Below are positions 25,146 to 36,707 of a DNA stretch of 64,000 nucleotides, one piece after another. The notes beneath the pieces are model-generated. The model did not search any database. It had not been told where the DNA came from and saw nothing but the letters and a program-made list of their open reading frames with translations. A program made the translations under genes and the position numbers. The stretch is from Timema cristinae (taxonomy: Eukaryota; Arthropoda; Insecta; Phasmatodea; Timematidae), in the NCBI GenBank assembly GCA_039000515.1, contig JBCFYV010011172.1:71807941-71871940 (forward strand). Reading direction: 5' to 3'. Within the stretch, counting starts at the first letter, position 1; the number at the start of each line of letters is the position of its first letter.

Positions 25146-25734
25146 CTTAAAACCATATAAATATAACGATTATTTGGTTTTTACTGTTAATTTAGCACTA
25201 TGAGAATAAAAAATATACACAAAAATAATGGTTCTGTAAATGCACTTTGGATAAGTTTTCTTTTTTCTTTCTTTTTTCTTTCTTATATTCACGTTCATAG
25301 GCGATAAATATCGCTCACTCACATGAAATGCCTTGCCACCTGTTTGAAAGCTCTTGAGCGTCTTTATGGAGGTATATCACGCGATGGCGCAATCTTGGGA
25401 GCAGTTGTAATTGTTTGTGATGGTACTTGCAAAGCGCCCAAAGGATGTTGGGTGTATTTAGCTTCATTAGCTTCGTGTCGGTTCTTCTTATCATCCAGCT
25501 TGTGCTGGTGAGACGTGGTTTATCCGGGCCACGCAATCAACATCCGTTCCCACACTTTGTGTGCCAAATGCAAATTTGGGAACTTGGTCGGTTGGACAAT
25601 CATGGTCAGTCGATTTTTGAAACTAAATACAATCATAAGTCAAAATACCATAGGACAAGCATAAAGAATTTGGTTTAATGCACTTTTTATATTTGTACGT
25701 TTAACACTTAAATTCCTCCCATCTCTCTCCGGCT

Positions 25735-25925
25735 CTATGTCATACTACCTTTCCGGGTAATCAGTATATTTATATTAATGGAATAGGGTCAAGGAAAGTA
25801 ACATTTGGAAGAAATGTACCCACACTTGCATGGTGGGAGAGAGTAAAACCATTTAGGAAAAGCACCCCATTACGCATTCCCTTGCCACCGGCAGACCAGA
25901 TGAGATGAGACTGACGCCTTTGTTG
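25735..25925 (-). repeat. Degenerate SINE family A, reverse
   Basis: The minus strand carries tail, body ('ttggaagaaatgtacccaca' on plus) and head remnants in the expected order. Confidence 0.4.
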
Positions 25926-25944
25926 GAATGTGGAGCTGCGCAGT

Positions 25945-26145
25945 TAGTACCGAGTTTATTAATGACTTAGTATAAGGGGTAGAAATTAGGATAGCTTAAG
26001 AGGAAATGCACTAGCATTGGTGTGGAGGCGGGATGGATAAATTCCATAAAACCTCAATACACCCGGCCGAGACTAGAACCTCCATCTTCCCGAGATTGGT
26101 ATTCAATTATATTGCGAGCTTGACGCTTAGAATGTGTGACCACTG
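25945..26145 (-). repeat. Degenerate SINE family A, reverse
   Basis: It directly follows another reverse SINE. It shows 'gaggaaatgcactagcattg' and 'cacccggccgagactagaac', which correspond to the body and B-box regions on the minus strand. Confidence 0.5.
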
Positions 26146-26149
26146 GTGT

Positions 26150-26480
26150 TAATGGACCTAATTTTACTTTCAAATCATTTCAGAAATATATTTGCACTTT
26201 TGTTTATCATAAACGAAGATATCAACTTTGGTGATATCAATAAAAATAAGAGTTATAAGATTACGCGGCACCATATAACTATTGGAGCGTCTGCCCTCCA
26301 TAGAGGAGCAGCAATAACCACCCGAATAGGCCTCTCCTCGGGCCTTTTATAACCTCAAAGGACGCTACTTGAGCATCCAAAAGCTCCTACGCTTAGATCA
26401 CCCTTGTTTGAAAGTATTATTTATTATTACTGCTTTGTCCAGCTAAACACAAAACCCCATTGAAAATTCCCTTAACGTGT
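26150..26480. other. Intergenic DNA
   Basis: No gene recognised. It ends where GC content rises sharply. Confidence 0.35.
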
Positions 26481-26484
26481 AAGT

Positions 26485-26645
26485 AGTGTGGTGGCCCTGG
26501 TAAATCACTCTGTGATAGGTAGGATTTGGTCACGTGACCACGCCTCCTGCTCTCTGATTGGCTGAGCCCCTCCTTCCCCCACCCCTCCTTCCCCTGACCT
26601 ACTTTCCCCCTCCTCCTGCCCCTCCCCTACAGCCGGCAAAGCCCG
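26485..26645. promoter_or_regulatory. GC-rich promoter-like patch with E-box and inverted CCAAT
   Basis: It contains the palindrome GGTCACGTGACC (26528-26539), an inverted CCAAT box in 'ctgattggctga', and GC/CACC-box-like C-rich repeats ('cccctccttccccc', twice). It begins the GC-rich block. Which transcript it might serve is unknown. Confidence 0.3.
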
Positions 26646-26990
26646 GACATGTTGGTTCTTGCTGATTAATTATTAATTATTGTTAATTGGTAGGATAGAG
26701 GTGTTGGAGATTTTATTTATTTCAGGCATACGCCGGACATGTTGGTTCTTTATGATTGTTTATTTATGGGCATACAGTCCTTGACGTTTCGGCACGAAGC
26801 TTGCGCTACGGCTGACAGGCCTAGAATGAACATTGGCTCTTCTGTCACAAGGCTCTGACCCGGAACAAGCAGCATGAACCTTGCGCTATGGTGGTCGGTG
26901 GTAGAGTGTGGTAATTGGTTCACCCTGCCTTGAGACCCCCCTCCTCCTTCGCCACCCTGACGCCAGACTGCCGGGGCGACAAGTGATCTC
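26646..26990. other. Start of the GC-rich block, with a short direct repeat
   Basis: 'ccggacatgttggttctt' occurs twice, near 26643 and 26733. Between and after the copies there is no convincing coding sequence. Confidence 0.35.
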
Positions 26991-27004
26991 AACAACCTTG
27001 GGTT

Positions 27005-27520
27005 TTCCCAATGACGTAATCATTGCGTGTTATGTCGCAACCCTGGCGCCAGGTTGGTGGGCAGACAAGACAAGTTGGGACAAGAATAGATCGTGACCTC
27101 AGCAACCTGGGTTTTTCCTATGACGTAATCATTGCGTGTTATGTCGCAACTCTAGCTCTAGCATCTCTAATTATGAACAATCAGGGGCCTCGGAATCCAC
27201 AGTTAGGGGCCACTACCCCGTCACAAGTCTACTAAAATTGGTTGTTTGGTAGCGTCTGTCAAAAAGCACGGCTGCAGGTATCCGTCCAGGACCGTCGGCA
27301 ACCTGGCAACCCTCGGTTTTTTACAGCACAAGCAGGGGCCGCGGAATAACAGTTAGGTATCTCAGCAACATGTGTTTTTTTCCTATGACGTAATCATTGG
27401 GTATTATGTCGCAACTCTACCAGACACATGCACAATCAGGGGCCTCGGAATCCATAGTTAAGGGCCGCTGTCCCTCGTCACAAGTCTACTAAAATTGGTT
27501 GTTTGGTAGCGTCTGTCGAA
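27005..27520. repeat. Direct repeats upstream of the TATA box
   Basis: The motif GACGTAATCATT occurs at 27013, 27122 and 27387. A block of about 84 bp starting 'acaatcaggggcctcggaat' and ending 'gtttggtagcgtctgtc' occurs at about 27177-27260 and again at about 27432-27517, nearly identical. The motif resembles CRE/AP-1-type sites, so this could be a regulatory or origin-type repeat as well as simple duplication. Confidence 0.8.
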
Positions 27521-27689
27521 ATGCATGGATGTAGAAATGTTCCTCCTCCCGCAGCTCTCCCCGAGTGAGATTCGAACCCATAACATCTACCCGACCCCCA
27601 ATACCCCTTAGGAAAGATATAACAGAGCTGAATACCTGGCGTGTTGACAAGGCATTGATAGATATCGCCCTTTGTTTTCCCTGGCAACA

Positions 27690-27990
27690 GGCCGACAAGA
27701 CGAGTTGAGGCAAGAATATATCGTGACGTTTGCAAAGGGTTTTCCCATGCGTGGCTTGATTGCCCCAACAAGACGAGTTGATACAAGAGTAGATATAGAG
27801 GTCACCGACCTTGGCAACCTGGGTTTTCCCTGGCGCCAGTTTGGCGGGTAGAGAAGACGTGTCGAGACAAGAATATATCGTGACATTTGCACAGGGTTTT
27901 CCTGGGCGCCAATTTGGTGGTCCAACAAGACGTGTTGTGACACGAATAGAGCGTGACCCTGTTCTTCTCGTGACGTCGATCGAGAGGGGT
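27690..27990. repeat. Degenerate 75-85 bp tandem repeat leading into a promoter
   Basis: About four copies begin at 27690, 27768, 27853 and 27925 with 'acaagacgagttga' variants, then 'acaagaatatatcgtgac' variants and 'gggttttcc'. The last copy runs straight into the TATA box at 27994. ORFs on both strands here are made of the repeat. Confidence 0.75.
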
Positions 27991-27993
27991 GGC

Positions 27994-27999
27994 TATAAA
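27994..27999 (+). promoter_or_regulatory. TATA box
   Basis: TATAAA sits 58 bp before the ATG at 28052, in 'ggctataaagagg'. A second TATA-like 'tttataa' lies at 28024. The spacing would give a short 5' leader. Confidence 0.5.
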
Positions 28000-28051
28000 G
28001 AGGGGTCCCCACTTGGTTGTGTATTTATAAGCGTTTGTAGAGCAGCTCAAG

Positions 28052-28243
28052 ATGGACAAGTTACAGCAGCTGGTAAATATTGTCTTCGCCGTACAGACCG
28101 TCAAATTGTGTGATCTAACCGTAGATCAAAAATACTCGGTTGATAAATTAAAAGCGGTCAATACAAAGCTCGGGAGACGTCTAATAGTCTTATCTAGACG
28201 GCGAGTTTTGTGTATTTTTACCGTGTCGTTTTGGTACTGTAAC
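28052..28243 (+). pseudogene. Short ORF broken by a hAT-like insertion
   Basis: An ATG 58 bp after a TATA box opens a frame of about 64 codons up to the left edge of the inserted element at 28244; the frame then runs into the transposon and stops at 28351. The sequence is coding-like (charged, Lys/Leu/Val-rich, with 'KLKAVNTKLGRR' near residues 33-44). DNA on the far side of the insertion (28950-29056) is open in another frame and ends 'NFERV' then a stop, so it may be the displaced remainder. The pattern recalls short proteins found in arthropod repeats and some large or small DNA viruses, but that is from memory and weak. An endogenous viral fragment is possible. Confidence 0.45.
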
Positions 28244-28949
28244 CAGGGTTGCCACGCACCTGGAAAACAGGGAAAACCGGGAAAAAGACAGGGAATTTGT
28301 TTGTGTCTGGAAAAAACCGGGAAAACACAGGGAATTTCACCAAAAAACTAGAATTTACTGGAATTTGTTAGTGGATTTGGGCAATAAAGTGCTTGCAAGC
28401 AGAACAATATAGACTAAAATTTGTAACTGGAGAATTGAGCAGTCTGATTGGAACACGTCTCATTTATGATGACTATGCTTACCAGCACCTCATCAGCTTG
28501 AGATAAGTCCTGAGTGCAACTGAGATGACTGGTTTTCGTTCGGCAAATGCCGCGCATTTTCGGCTTCCTCCACTCACCCCCGCTAATAAGACAAACGTCT
28601 CGTTCCACCCCCACATTTAAACTCAATATTGTATTTTTGGTTTTTCCCAATTTTTTTCATTCCATTTAGGGTAGACAGAAAATATAACCAATTTTTCCTT
28701 CTATAAAATGTGTCATTCATTTCTCATCATTTTCCAAATAATTCTTAAACATGTATTTCTCTTGCACAATAAAACATGCTTCCAATGAAAAATTACCACT
28801 CTTCATTTCTAAAATTTTCTTTAAAACTAAATTAAATGCCTCTATAATTATATTTATGATATCTATTAGGTGTCTGGAAAAATTGAAAATTTTCTCTGGA
28901 AAACCTGGAAAACAGGGAATTTGGTAATAAGAAAATAGTGGCAACCCTG
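28244..28949. mobile_element. Non-autonomous hAT-like element, 706 bp, 6-bp TSD
   Basis: Perfect 12-bp terminal inverted repeats CAGGGTTGCCAC and GTGGCAACCCTG bound the element. The subterminal 'acctggaaaacaggg' appears at both ends in inverted orientation. It is flanked on both sides by TGTAAC (28238-28243 and 28950-28955). A CAGGG terminus is typical of hAT; a 6-bp duplication fits the hAT6-type subgroup rather than the usual 8 bp. There is no transposase. The element disrupts the short ORF starting at 28052. Confidence 0.85.
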
Positions 28950-29056
28950 TGTAACAGATGAAGACGTGTGTGACTTAAATAAAGAAAAACTGGTATTTAC
29001 CTGCGCTGGAGTAAAACCTGATTCACCTACCATTGTGAACTTTGAACGCGTTTAAG
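28950..29056 (+). pseudogene. Possible displaced 3' part of the interrupted ORF
   Basis: Immediately after the target duplication a frame is open from about 28951 to the TAA near 29054. It is rich in Asp, Lys and Val, includes 'TDEDVCDLNKEK', and ends 'NFERV'. It has no start of its own. It may be the end of the gene cut by the 706-bp element, although simple removal of the element does not put the two parts in one frame. Confidence 0.4.
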
Positions 29057-29133
29057 AGACACGGCAGTTAACAACAACGGGCAGTGGAGCATAGTGGACT
29101 CTACAGAACGTTTAGCTCTCAGGTACGCTCACC

Positions 29134-29658
29134 ATGCTTCGATCCGGCTATATTAATTTAATGTTTGTGGGCCATATGATGGAGGGGCGTGCCTATATGA
29201 CGGGAGAGAATGTTCACAGTGTGGCGGTGAGTGATAGACAGGTAATTTACAAAGTAGAGGAGCGAGGCTACATAGAGTTTTGTGACTCTACCTGTCACAC
29301 GATAAGAGCGACGGAAGTACTACCCTACGAGAGAATCGTGGAAACGTATATGTGTGATGTAACGTGCGCCGTTTACAATTTCCGCAAGGGGGACGTGGTA
29401 ACTGTGTTACCCCGACCGCCACCGCCGCCCTTCCGAGCTCCACACCACCCGTCACCGTACTTCACGCCACCGCCGCCCTCAGAGACACAGGCGTACACAC
29501 CACCAGAGACGCCTACCTACCAGGCATCAGACTCGCCCGAGTACCCACCACCAGAGTCGTCTGTCTACCAGTCACCTGCGTGCCCGCAGTCAGAGGCGTC
29601 AGATTCATCGGCGTACCCACCACAGAGTCAGCTGAGTGCCCACCACCACCGAAGGTAA
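29134..29658 (+). CDS. Proline-rich ORF, unrecognised; frame broken near its end
   Basis: The ATG at 29134 has a good context (ACCATGC). Residues 1 to about 90 form a compact, cysteine-containing domain with several Tyr and Val strands ('VIYKVEERGYIEF', 'FRKGDVVTVLP'). From about residue 92 the protein is a Pro/Ser/Tyr-rich linker beginning RPPPPPF, with repeated 'YPPPESS'-like units. This frame stops at 29656-29658 after a His-rich tail that looks out of frame; the coding-like sequence continues in the next frame to 29891. It is a single-exon gene within a GC-rich, element-like block. No family is recognised; an endogenous viral or mobile-element gene is possible. Confidence 0.55.
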   Translation: MLRSGYINLMFVGHMMEGRAYMTGENVHSVAVSDRQVIYKVEERGYIEFCDSTCHTIRATEVLPYERIVETYMCDVTCAVYNFRKGDVVTVLPRPPPPPFRAPHHPSPYFTPPPPSETQAYTPPETPTYQASDSPEYPPPESSVYQSPACPQSEASDSSAYPPQSQLSAHHHRR

Positions 29659-29891
29659 AGTCCGAAGAACCCGTAAATCTCGAGGATTTAACAATTTACA
29701 AAAATTATTCAAATGTTAAAATTATAGGTGAAACGCCCGCCGACTACATACTCAGCCTGGGCAGTTTCGGTAACGCTTTCCTTCCAAAGTCAATATATTT
29801 TTTGGATTGTAAGCGCTTTAAATCTAAATCACGCTGTATGCTATATCTCGGAGGACAAAGTGTGATGTTTAAAAGTGAATTAATAAACTAG
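29630..29891 (+). pseudogene. C-terminal domain of the proline-rich ORF in a shifted frame
   Basis: From about 29630 the frame offset from 29134 becomes coding-like: 'ECPPPPKVKSEEPVNLED', then a domain of about 70 residues containing 'KNYSNVKIIGETPADYI' and 'SRCMLYLGGQSVMFKSEL', ending at TAG 29889-29891. The Pro-rich linker seems to continue across the two frames, so a one-base indel in the linker (about 29600-29640), a sequencing error, or a frameshift is likely. An unspliced intron is less likely, although 'gaag|gtaaag' at 29653 resembles a donor. Confidence 0.5.
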
Positions 29892-30019
29892 ACGTACTCT
29901 GCTGCTGTCATCGGAGCTAGTGGTGACATTTTGAAAAAACGTTAGTTTGTGAGTAGAGCGAGTGTTTATTTCTTTTGCTGCATCTGTCTTTTATATAAGT
30001 TTATACTATATATAATATA

Positions 30020-30026
30020 AATAAAA
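30020..30026 (+). terminator. Poly(A) signal after the proline-rich ORF
   Basis: AATAAA lies about 130 bp after the TAG at 29891, in 'aataaataaaacc'-like context, and marks the end of the GC-richer block. Confidence 0.45.
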
Positions 30027-30029
30027 CCT

Positions 30030-31025
30030 TTATATCAAATTATATTATACCTCTTTTCATTTGTGGTAGTAGTACTTTCGTGGACTTAGAATATTTTTGT
30101 TTGATTTTAAATATTGTATTAGGAGATTATAAGTATCTAGGAGGTGGCGTACCAACTTTTTACTCTTTGTTTACATTTAGTAACCATGCTAACGCATTAA
30201 TTGTAGTAACTACATATCTACCAATTTATTACCATCTGTAATATATATATATACCTGGCTTAACCTAATATCCTTTATCAATTAATAATTGTAAGTCAAT
30301 AATAGGTTAGCACACGTTTCGTAAATCTACCATCACTGAGAGTTAGTCAACGTGGACTCTTTACGTTCACCTAAAACCAATCGCAGAACAGAAACCAGGT
30401 CACGACACGAGAGGACCAATTGCTCGACAAACATCTAGACGAATCCAGTTAAGTAAGAGTGGCTCAAGTGACAGACAAGTTAATTCAAAACTAACAAAGC
30501 TATAAGCATGGTAGTAGTGGTTGAAATGACAATTCTGGACCACTTTCTCCCATAAGGTTAACATTGATCCACCACATTGAATGGGGGTGGATCACTTTCT
30601 CCTCTAACCTAACCTAACCAGGATTTTAATTACATAAGAGTACCTTATGTCTTTGTATTTGTTGTTCTGCCCCTTGCAGACCCCCTCCTCCCTTGAGTCT
30701 AGATTACAGTCCCCATCTTGTACTCTTACCTCCTTTCAGGCATACGACTTCCTGTATTCATCCTGGGCAAGAAATAGTCTGGCTCGATCATGACCGTGTT
30801 GATCTCATCCATCTTCTTACCACCCACCCCGCTTACCAACCGATCCTTAAAGCTTGGCAACTTAGATCTTGTACCTTAGACGATGTATCCATCCTCTTAC
30901 CACCCTTTCCTTGATACCTGACGGTTTAGATCTTGTACCTTAAACGATAGGTCCTTCCTGCTTACCACACATCCCTCAAAATATTATGAAAACTGTTTGA
31001 AACGCTACTAAATAATTATGCATCA
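30030..31025. other. Intergenic DNA with short repeats
   Basis: A (TA)n run lies near 30241-30252 and 'aacctaacctaacc' at about 30606. A roughly 70-bp unit containing 'cttagatcttgtacctta' or 'gtttagatcttgtacctta' is duplicated between about 30825 and 30965. No gene. Confidence 0.4.
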
Positions 31026-31029
31026 TTCT

Positions 31030-31255
31030 CCACTCGATGCCTTAAACGCTGAGACCATTCTTCGGGGTTCGATCCCAGTCTATTGCCTGAAGGTGGATTT
31101 TCATAAATTGTTTTCCACTCTCACTCTACGAAAAATCGGGTGCAATTTCTCTAAATTCAACCTTATTCATCCCTAAACACATTAACGTAGTTAATATATA
31201 GGCGTATAACTCTATAGTAGGTATAACGTGGTGCTAAAAATAAAAATATGTAGCA
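31030..31255 (+). repeat. SINE family A
   Basis: It shows the B box 'ggggttcgatccc', 'ttgttttccactctcactct', 'tctctaaattcaacctta' and the tail 'aacgtggtgctaa'. The A-box half is decayed. Confidence 0.55.
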
Positions 31256-31259
31256 CTAA

Positions 31260-32925
31260 ATATACAAGCTAGATATTGAAATTATCTTTTTGAAAAACAA
31301 TAAAAATCATTTTTACTCTCGCTTATTGCCGGTTACTAATTTTGCTTACTATTTTAAAACTGTTGTAAAATTTCAAGTTTTAATAAAGGCCATTAAGGAG
31401 TTTTTATTCAATGGTTTTCAATTCTTTCTTAATTGAAAAGCTGGTATATTTTCTCTAAATTATACCCCCCTCACCTCTAATATATTAATATAAAAATAAG
31501 ACTTCATACGTGTGGACCAGCGCTCACTGTTCTTTAATGTTGCAGCCAGCGTTGCAGAATTAATTGCGACTGTTCAGTTCGTGATATTCTTTTATAAGAT
31601 CATCATTAGTTCACCTACATTTTTACTTTAGCAAACCCTACAAAAATATGTCAAGAAGTGTGAGTTTAAGCTGATGGGCTGGGGGAAAAAAAACAAGGAC
31701 AATCGTGTGTGTATTGAATTAACTGTTGTCACTTATCCCACTCTTAGCTGGATGATATCAAATTTGGTCAAGTATTTGGTCCTCTCGGGTCGACCACTTG
31801 GTTGTCTATCACTTTGTACTCCTATACATGAGCTTGTCTAGCAGTTGGTCCAAGTCGTGTCGGCCACTTGACCGACCCAGCCTTCCAAATAATGGTTTTC
31901 ATTTTGTCTACCGGTTGGCTGTCTATCACATGGTCCAGCTGGTGTCGATCATTTGGTCCATGTCGTTTCTTCATGTCTGGCAATTGACTGTCTACCACTT
32001 TGTCCTCTCGTGTCGGCCACTTTGTTGTCTATCACTTTGCCTGCTACCCTCTGACATACGTCTTGGACCAACTTAATATTTATCCTGTTAGAATAGCCTT
32101 TTACTTCAACTGAAATACGCGTAACTATTAATACTGTCTACCAATTTAGATTATCATTATTATTAAGAATAGGTACTGTATACATATACAATAATATAAT
32201 TGAACCTTATTCATATACATACCCTTTATATCCAGACACTATTAATTACTATTTTATATCGATCATTTTTAATAACGATGATAATAATAATGTTAAACTT
32301 AACATTATTTAACACCTCTAGAAGCTCTTTGTAGTGTTTTTTTTGTGGTAACACAGCCCCTAATTTGGATTTGTATCTTAATTAAGATAATGTTTGAACC
32401 ATGAATAAAGCCATATATATTTTGTTCATAAAATTTCGCGGGGTTTGAACCCTAACCACCTCCCCACCCGGCTACAGCCTTGCTCTTTTCTATCCCAAGG
32501 TACTTTATATTCTAGAATATCGTCCGGTAGTGCGTCTGCTTATTGAGTCAGGTTAAATTCCTGGCATGGCTTGAGCAAAATTTAGTGGCTAAATTAAGGC
32601 ATTCTCTTTCACACCGAGGAATTAACTGCCGGATTACTTGATGCTGTGTCTGTTCTAGAACTTAGTTCGTAAATCGCGTGCTGAAATAATCATTCATTAA
32701 ATACCCCAAGTCAAATTAAAAATATTAATGCAAGAACATTCAGTTGACGATTCTTGTAATCGTGATGAAACTGTTCAGAGCCTGGCAACATAGACTGCAA
32801 GGTTGTTACGGAGGAGATCGATAGTATTTACATTGATCACTCACTCTTTTCTCCAGGCCTGACATGGTTTTGGTTGTATCTATCCAAGCGCTGGGCCGAA
32901 ATATGTTGAACCCATTCATTTAAAC
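31260..32925. other. Intergenic DNA with a degenerate repeat
   Basis: At about 31780-32050 a loose unit of 35-60 bp built on 'tcgtgtcggccactt' and 'tgtctatcactttg' recurs several times. A short T/C-rich ORF there is a repeat product. No gene is supported. Confidence 0.4.
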
Positions 32926-32934
32926 CACAATGAG

Positions 32935-32985
32935 GGCGTATAACTCGAGCGGGTAGTAAGACGCGGTACTAAATTAAAAAGAATG
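32935..32985 (+). repeat. SINE 3' tail fragment
   Basis: Only the shared tail remains: 'gcgtataactcgagcgggta' then 'gtaagacgcggtactaaa'. Confidence 0.45.
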
Positions 32986-33297
32986 AAGTTATCGTTCTTG
33001 TGTGTGTGTCGCTATGAAACTGGGCCTGTCAGCTGACCGAGCCTTTGTTCTTTTCTGCTCCCGTCACGAGCTCGGGCTGATTTCCCGTTTCTTGCAACCG
33101 CGTCGTGATTAAGACTCGTCCCTTCGTGCTCACTCCCTCTATTTCACAAGCCGAACTCGTGAATTGATACATCCACTTGGAGTATTTGGGATTTGACAGC
33201 TTCAGGAAAAGGTTGATCTTCGTTCGGGGCAGTGTTTAGGGAGGCTGACTACTAGATGGGTATTTAGAACCATTGTTCCACCTTGCTTGCCCTCGTC

Positions 33298-33535
33298 GCA
33301 GAGTGGTTGGAGAGTCTGACTGGTTACAGGTAACTCAAAATAGACCAGACTGCCGATGACAGGGAGATCGGGGTTTGATGTCGGTTGGGTGCACTAAATG
33401 GTTCTCAACTTCCACTTCGAAAATGTGGGTGCAATTCATATAAATTCAACCTTCCTCATCCATACCACATAAGCGTAATTAGTACACAGGCGTATAACCC
33501 GAATGGGTATTAAGATGCCTTGCTAAAACAAAGTA
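33298..33535 (+). repeat. SINE family A
   Basis: Head 'gagtggttggagagtctgac', B-box region 'atcggggtttgatgtc', body 'aaattcaaccttcctcatcc', tail 'cgtataacccgaatgggta'. All blocks are in order. Confidence 0.65.
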
Positions 33536-33539
33536 GTAA

Positions 33540-34480
33540 AGAAACAATTGAATGCGAACTTTTGTAGACCCGTTATGTTCATAAATCATAATTACCTTTT
33601 TTTAATAATCATTAAGTTGACTAAAATAATTTTAAGGTTGGTCCGACATTTGTTCCACACCCTCGTCGACCTCCCCCCTCCCCAATCCGTGTTTCTTAAC
33701 TACCCCTCTCCTACCACCGTTATCCTTCCCCCCTTCTTATAACCCACTCGTCACTTTACAGACTATAGCTTGAAGTATAACCCCTCCACCGGAAGCCATC
33801 ACTGCACAGACATTTTTGGGAAATTTTCCTATTAGAAATTTCCCGGAAAATTTTCATCTTTAGCCACATGTTCCCTTCGTTTATCCTAAAGATTAATTAG
33901 CAACCTTACATTATATTATTCCTCTATGGTTTAGCTTATAAGACAGGATCATAATGTAATCCGTCAAGGTAAGACTGCTAAACTCTGATTTTTATTGGCA
34001 GCCCACTTTCGATCTCCAACATTGATTAAAAGTCACTAACATTTGGCATTTTAGAAATATATCTTATTTGATTTATTAATGATGAAGTTCATCTAAATTT
34101 TATCATAAGGGTTCATTAATACTTCCTTATGGACTCTCATTTATCTTTACATTATTAGTTTAAAGGACTAGGTGTGTAAATACAATGTATTGTAATATTT
34201 CCCCTCCCCCGCCATTGTGGCAACATGAGTTTCCGGTTTTCAAATAGACGCAGATAGAAGCAGCTCCTTTGTATTTTTCTAATTGTTATCCCCGCTAGCC
34301 CCCTACACATATCCCCCATCTCGAGAGGTATTATTTAAAGAATTTTGGGGATGATGTTTATCGGTGAAATACATTTACATAATGACTGTTTCATGACTTG
34401 AGCGCAGTAAAAAATTTGACATGAGCTGTTTTTAAGTTAAAATTAAAGCGTTAATTTTGTGTCATTCCGCGAAGTTAGTT
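33540..34480. other. Intergenic DNA
   Basis: A relative of the 8945 palindromic MITE sits at about 33905-33975. Otherwise nothing is recognised. Confidence 0.4.
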
Positions 34481-34489
34481 TTTCTAGGC

Positions 34490-34974
34490 CAACGGTTCCC
34501 AACGTTTTTTCGCTCGCGTACTCTTTGGTAATCCATTTCTATAAATTGTGCCTTTAATTTTTTGGCAAAATGTTTAATTGCTACAATAGTATTTATTTCT
34601 GATTTATTTTTAGCAACTGAAAATAAATGGGCTGGTAATGGGATTAAAAAAACACGTGATGATAAGCTGAATAAAGAGTGCAGATATTTTTACATCCAAA
34701 AAGCAAACGTTACAATAAAAACTAATTTTATTAATTAATTTATTTATTAATAATTATAAAAACGTTTTATGTTTGGAATTGAAATCAGTTTCCCGAGGTC
34801 AAATATAGAAGAAAGCCCGCACCGCCCCTCACCGTATTGTTGAGTTGATTTCATAAATTTTGACTAATCTTTTGTCTTACACTGCTGTAATTATGTAGCT
34901 CTTTCCACCATATAATAAAATATTTTCGTGTATCCCCAAACGTCCTGGCATGTACCTCACGTTGGGAACCGCTG
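34490..34974. mobile_element. Non-autonomous hAT element, 485 bp
   Basis: The ends CAACGGTTCCCAACG and CGTTGGGAACCGCTG are inverted repeats with one mismatch and match the common animal hAT terminus CAGCGGTTCCCAA. Flanks are TTCTAGGC (34482-34489) and TTCTAGGG (34975-34982), an 8-bp target duplication with one difference. There is no transposase ORF. Confidence 0.85.
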
Positions 34975-34984
34975 TTCTAGGGAA

Positions 34985-36405
34985 GATGCGTTAGCTCATT
35001 GAATCTTTGGGATGGTTAGTTTGAATCCCAGATGAGCCATAATCATATCAGTATGTCAATTGTTTTTTTGAATGAGATCCAGTGACTCAAATAATCCCTT
35101 CTTTAAAATAGACCTTGTTCTTTTACATCAAAATAACTCAATAGTTTTAGTTTGTTGATCCATTTGTAACTAAATATACTTTTTTTTTTGTAATGGACGG
35201 GGGTAATTAACCAAGCTTTATTTGAAAATATTTATATCTTACATTCGAAAGTTAGAGGACATGAAGAGATAAAACATTTTACTAATCATTGGAGTATAGC
35301 AAGCAAATTCGTCCTACATGACAATTGTTGTTTTGGGGTGAATTGTTTTTAGCTTATATTTAATTTTGCGTCTAGATTAATAACTCGAGCGACGAGAAAC
35401 ACATTCTTTATCATATATCATAAGCCAAGTCATAAGATATGCGAAAAAGTTTCTCCACGCCTGTACTACTTTATTAAATGGTATGGGTTTCTTTTTATAT
35501 GAAGTTAAATACAAAATATCAAGTTAAATGCTTACATAATTAACTATGTGCTAATAGATAGACTACACGAACTATAAGGTAGAATTTTTGGTATGAAAAA
35601 ACTTTCAGTTGTCCATTCTTATAAAAAGCCATGTAGGCCTGTATATTTTCACATTTCACATTAATAAATGTGATTTTTTAGCTAGCAATAAGATATTTTG
35701 AAGCCCTGAATGCTAGCACAAGAACGGGGCAGCTCTGAGTGTATTGTTGCAATATTTCCCATATTAATGCTTCACATCTTCAAATTGAATAATTTCAATA
35801 GATATTCAATCAAGGAGGCTGTTAAAATACTATGTTTTTTGCCTTGAAAACGGCTAGCAATCAAACCAGATTTTTTTTACCACCTTTTGAATCAATTTTA
35901 AATAATATTTTTAAAACATAGCTTATAGTCAATTTTCTCACTGATTGAAGGTAAAAACTAAATAAACAAGTATTTTGACTACTTATTTCCAACAAGCTTA
36001 TCACCATAAATATAAACCATCTGGATCAAAACAACTGTTAACCAGTATTCAATGTTGGCCTCATAAGCAGAATCAACAATAAATCCACCTTTCCCTTTGT
36101 ATGTGGTGGTGAACCTAGCGCCATCTCCTACTAACACCAAGTTGGTCGTCGTCAAAGGGAATCTGAGTAACATTCACTGGAACACGTAAGATGACGAACA
36201 ATATTTCCAGGTGAAAGGTGACTAACAATAAACAGCCTCCGTTTCTCCTCGCGTTATATTCATTCAAAGACAAAGGTCCAAAAAATGACAAAAGAACAAT
36301 AGGAAGAAAATATAACACTGCCAGGACCAAGACTTTTCCTTTCACTCCTTTCCCTCCTTGCGGTCCAATGGCAAGGATTGAGGAAACAAACAAACACTTC
36401 TTTAC
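34985..36405. other. AT-rich intergenic DNA
   Basis: A possible decayed tRNA-like SINE head is at about 34985-35035. No gene recognised. Confidence 0.35.
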
Positions 36406-36705
<300 letters not shown>

Positions 36706-36707
36706 TA

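Noticed and set aside
27478..28113. Several 74-134 codon ORFs on both strands
   Set aside because: They follow the degenerate 75-85 bp repeats and contain repeated peptide versions of them; none has an independent coding signal.
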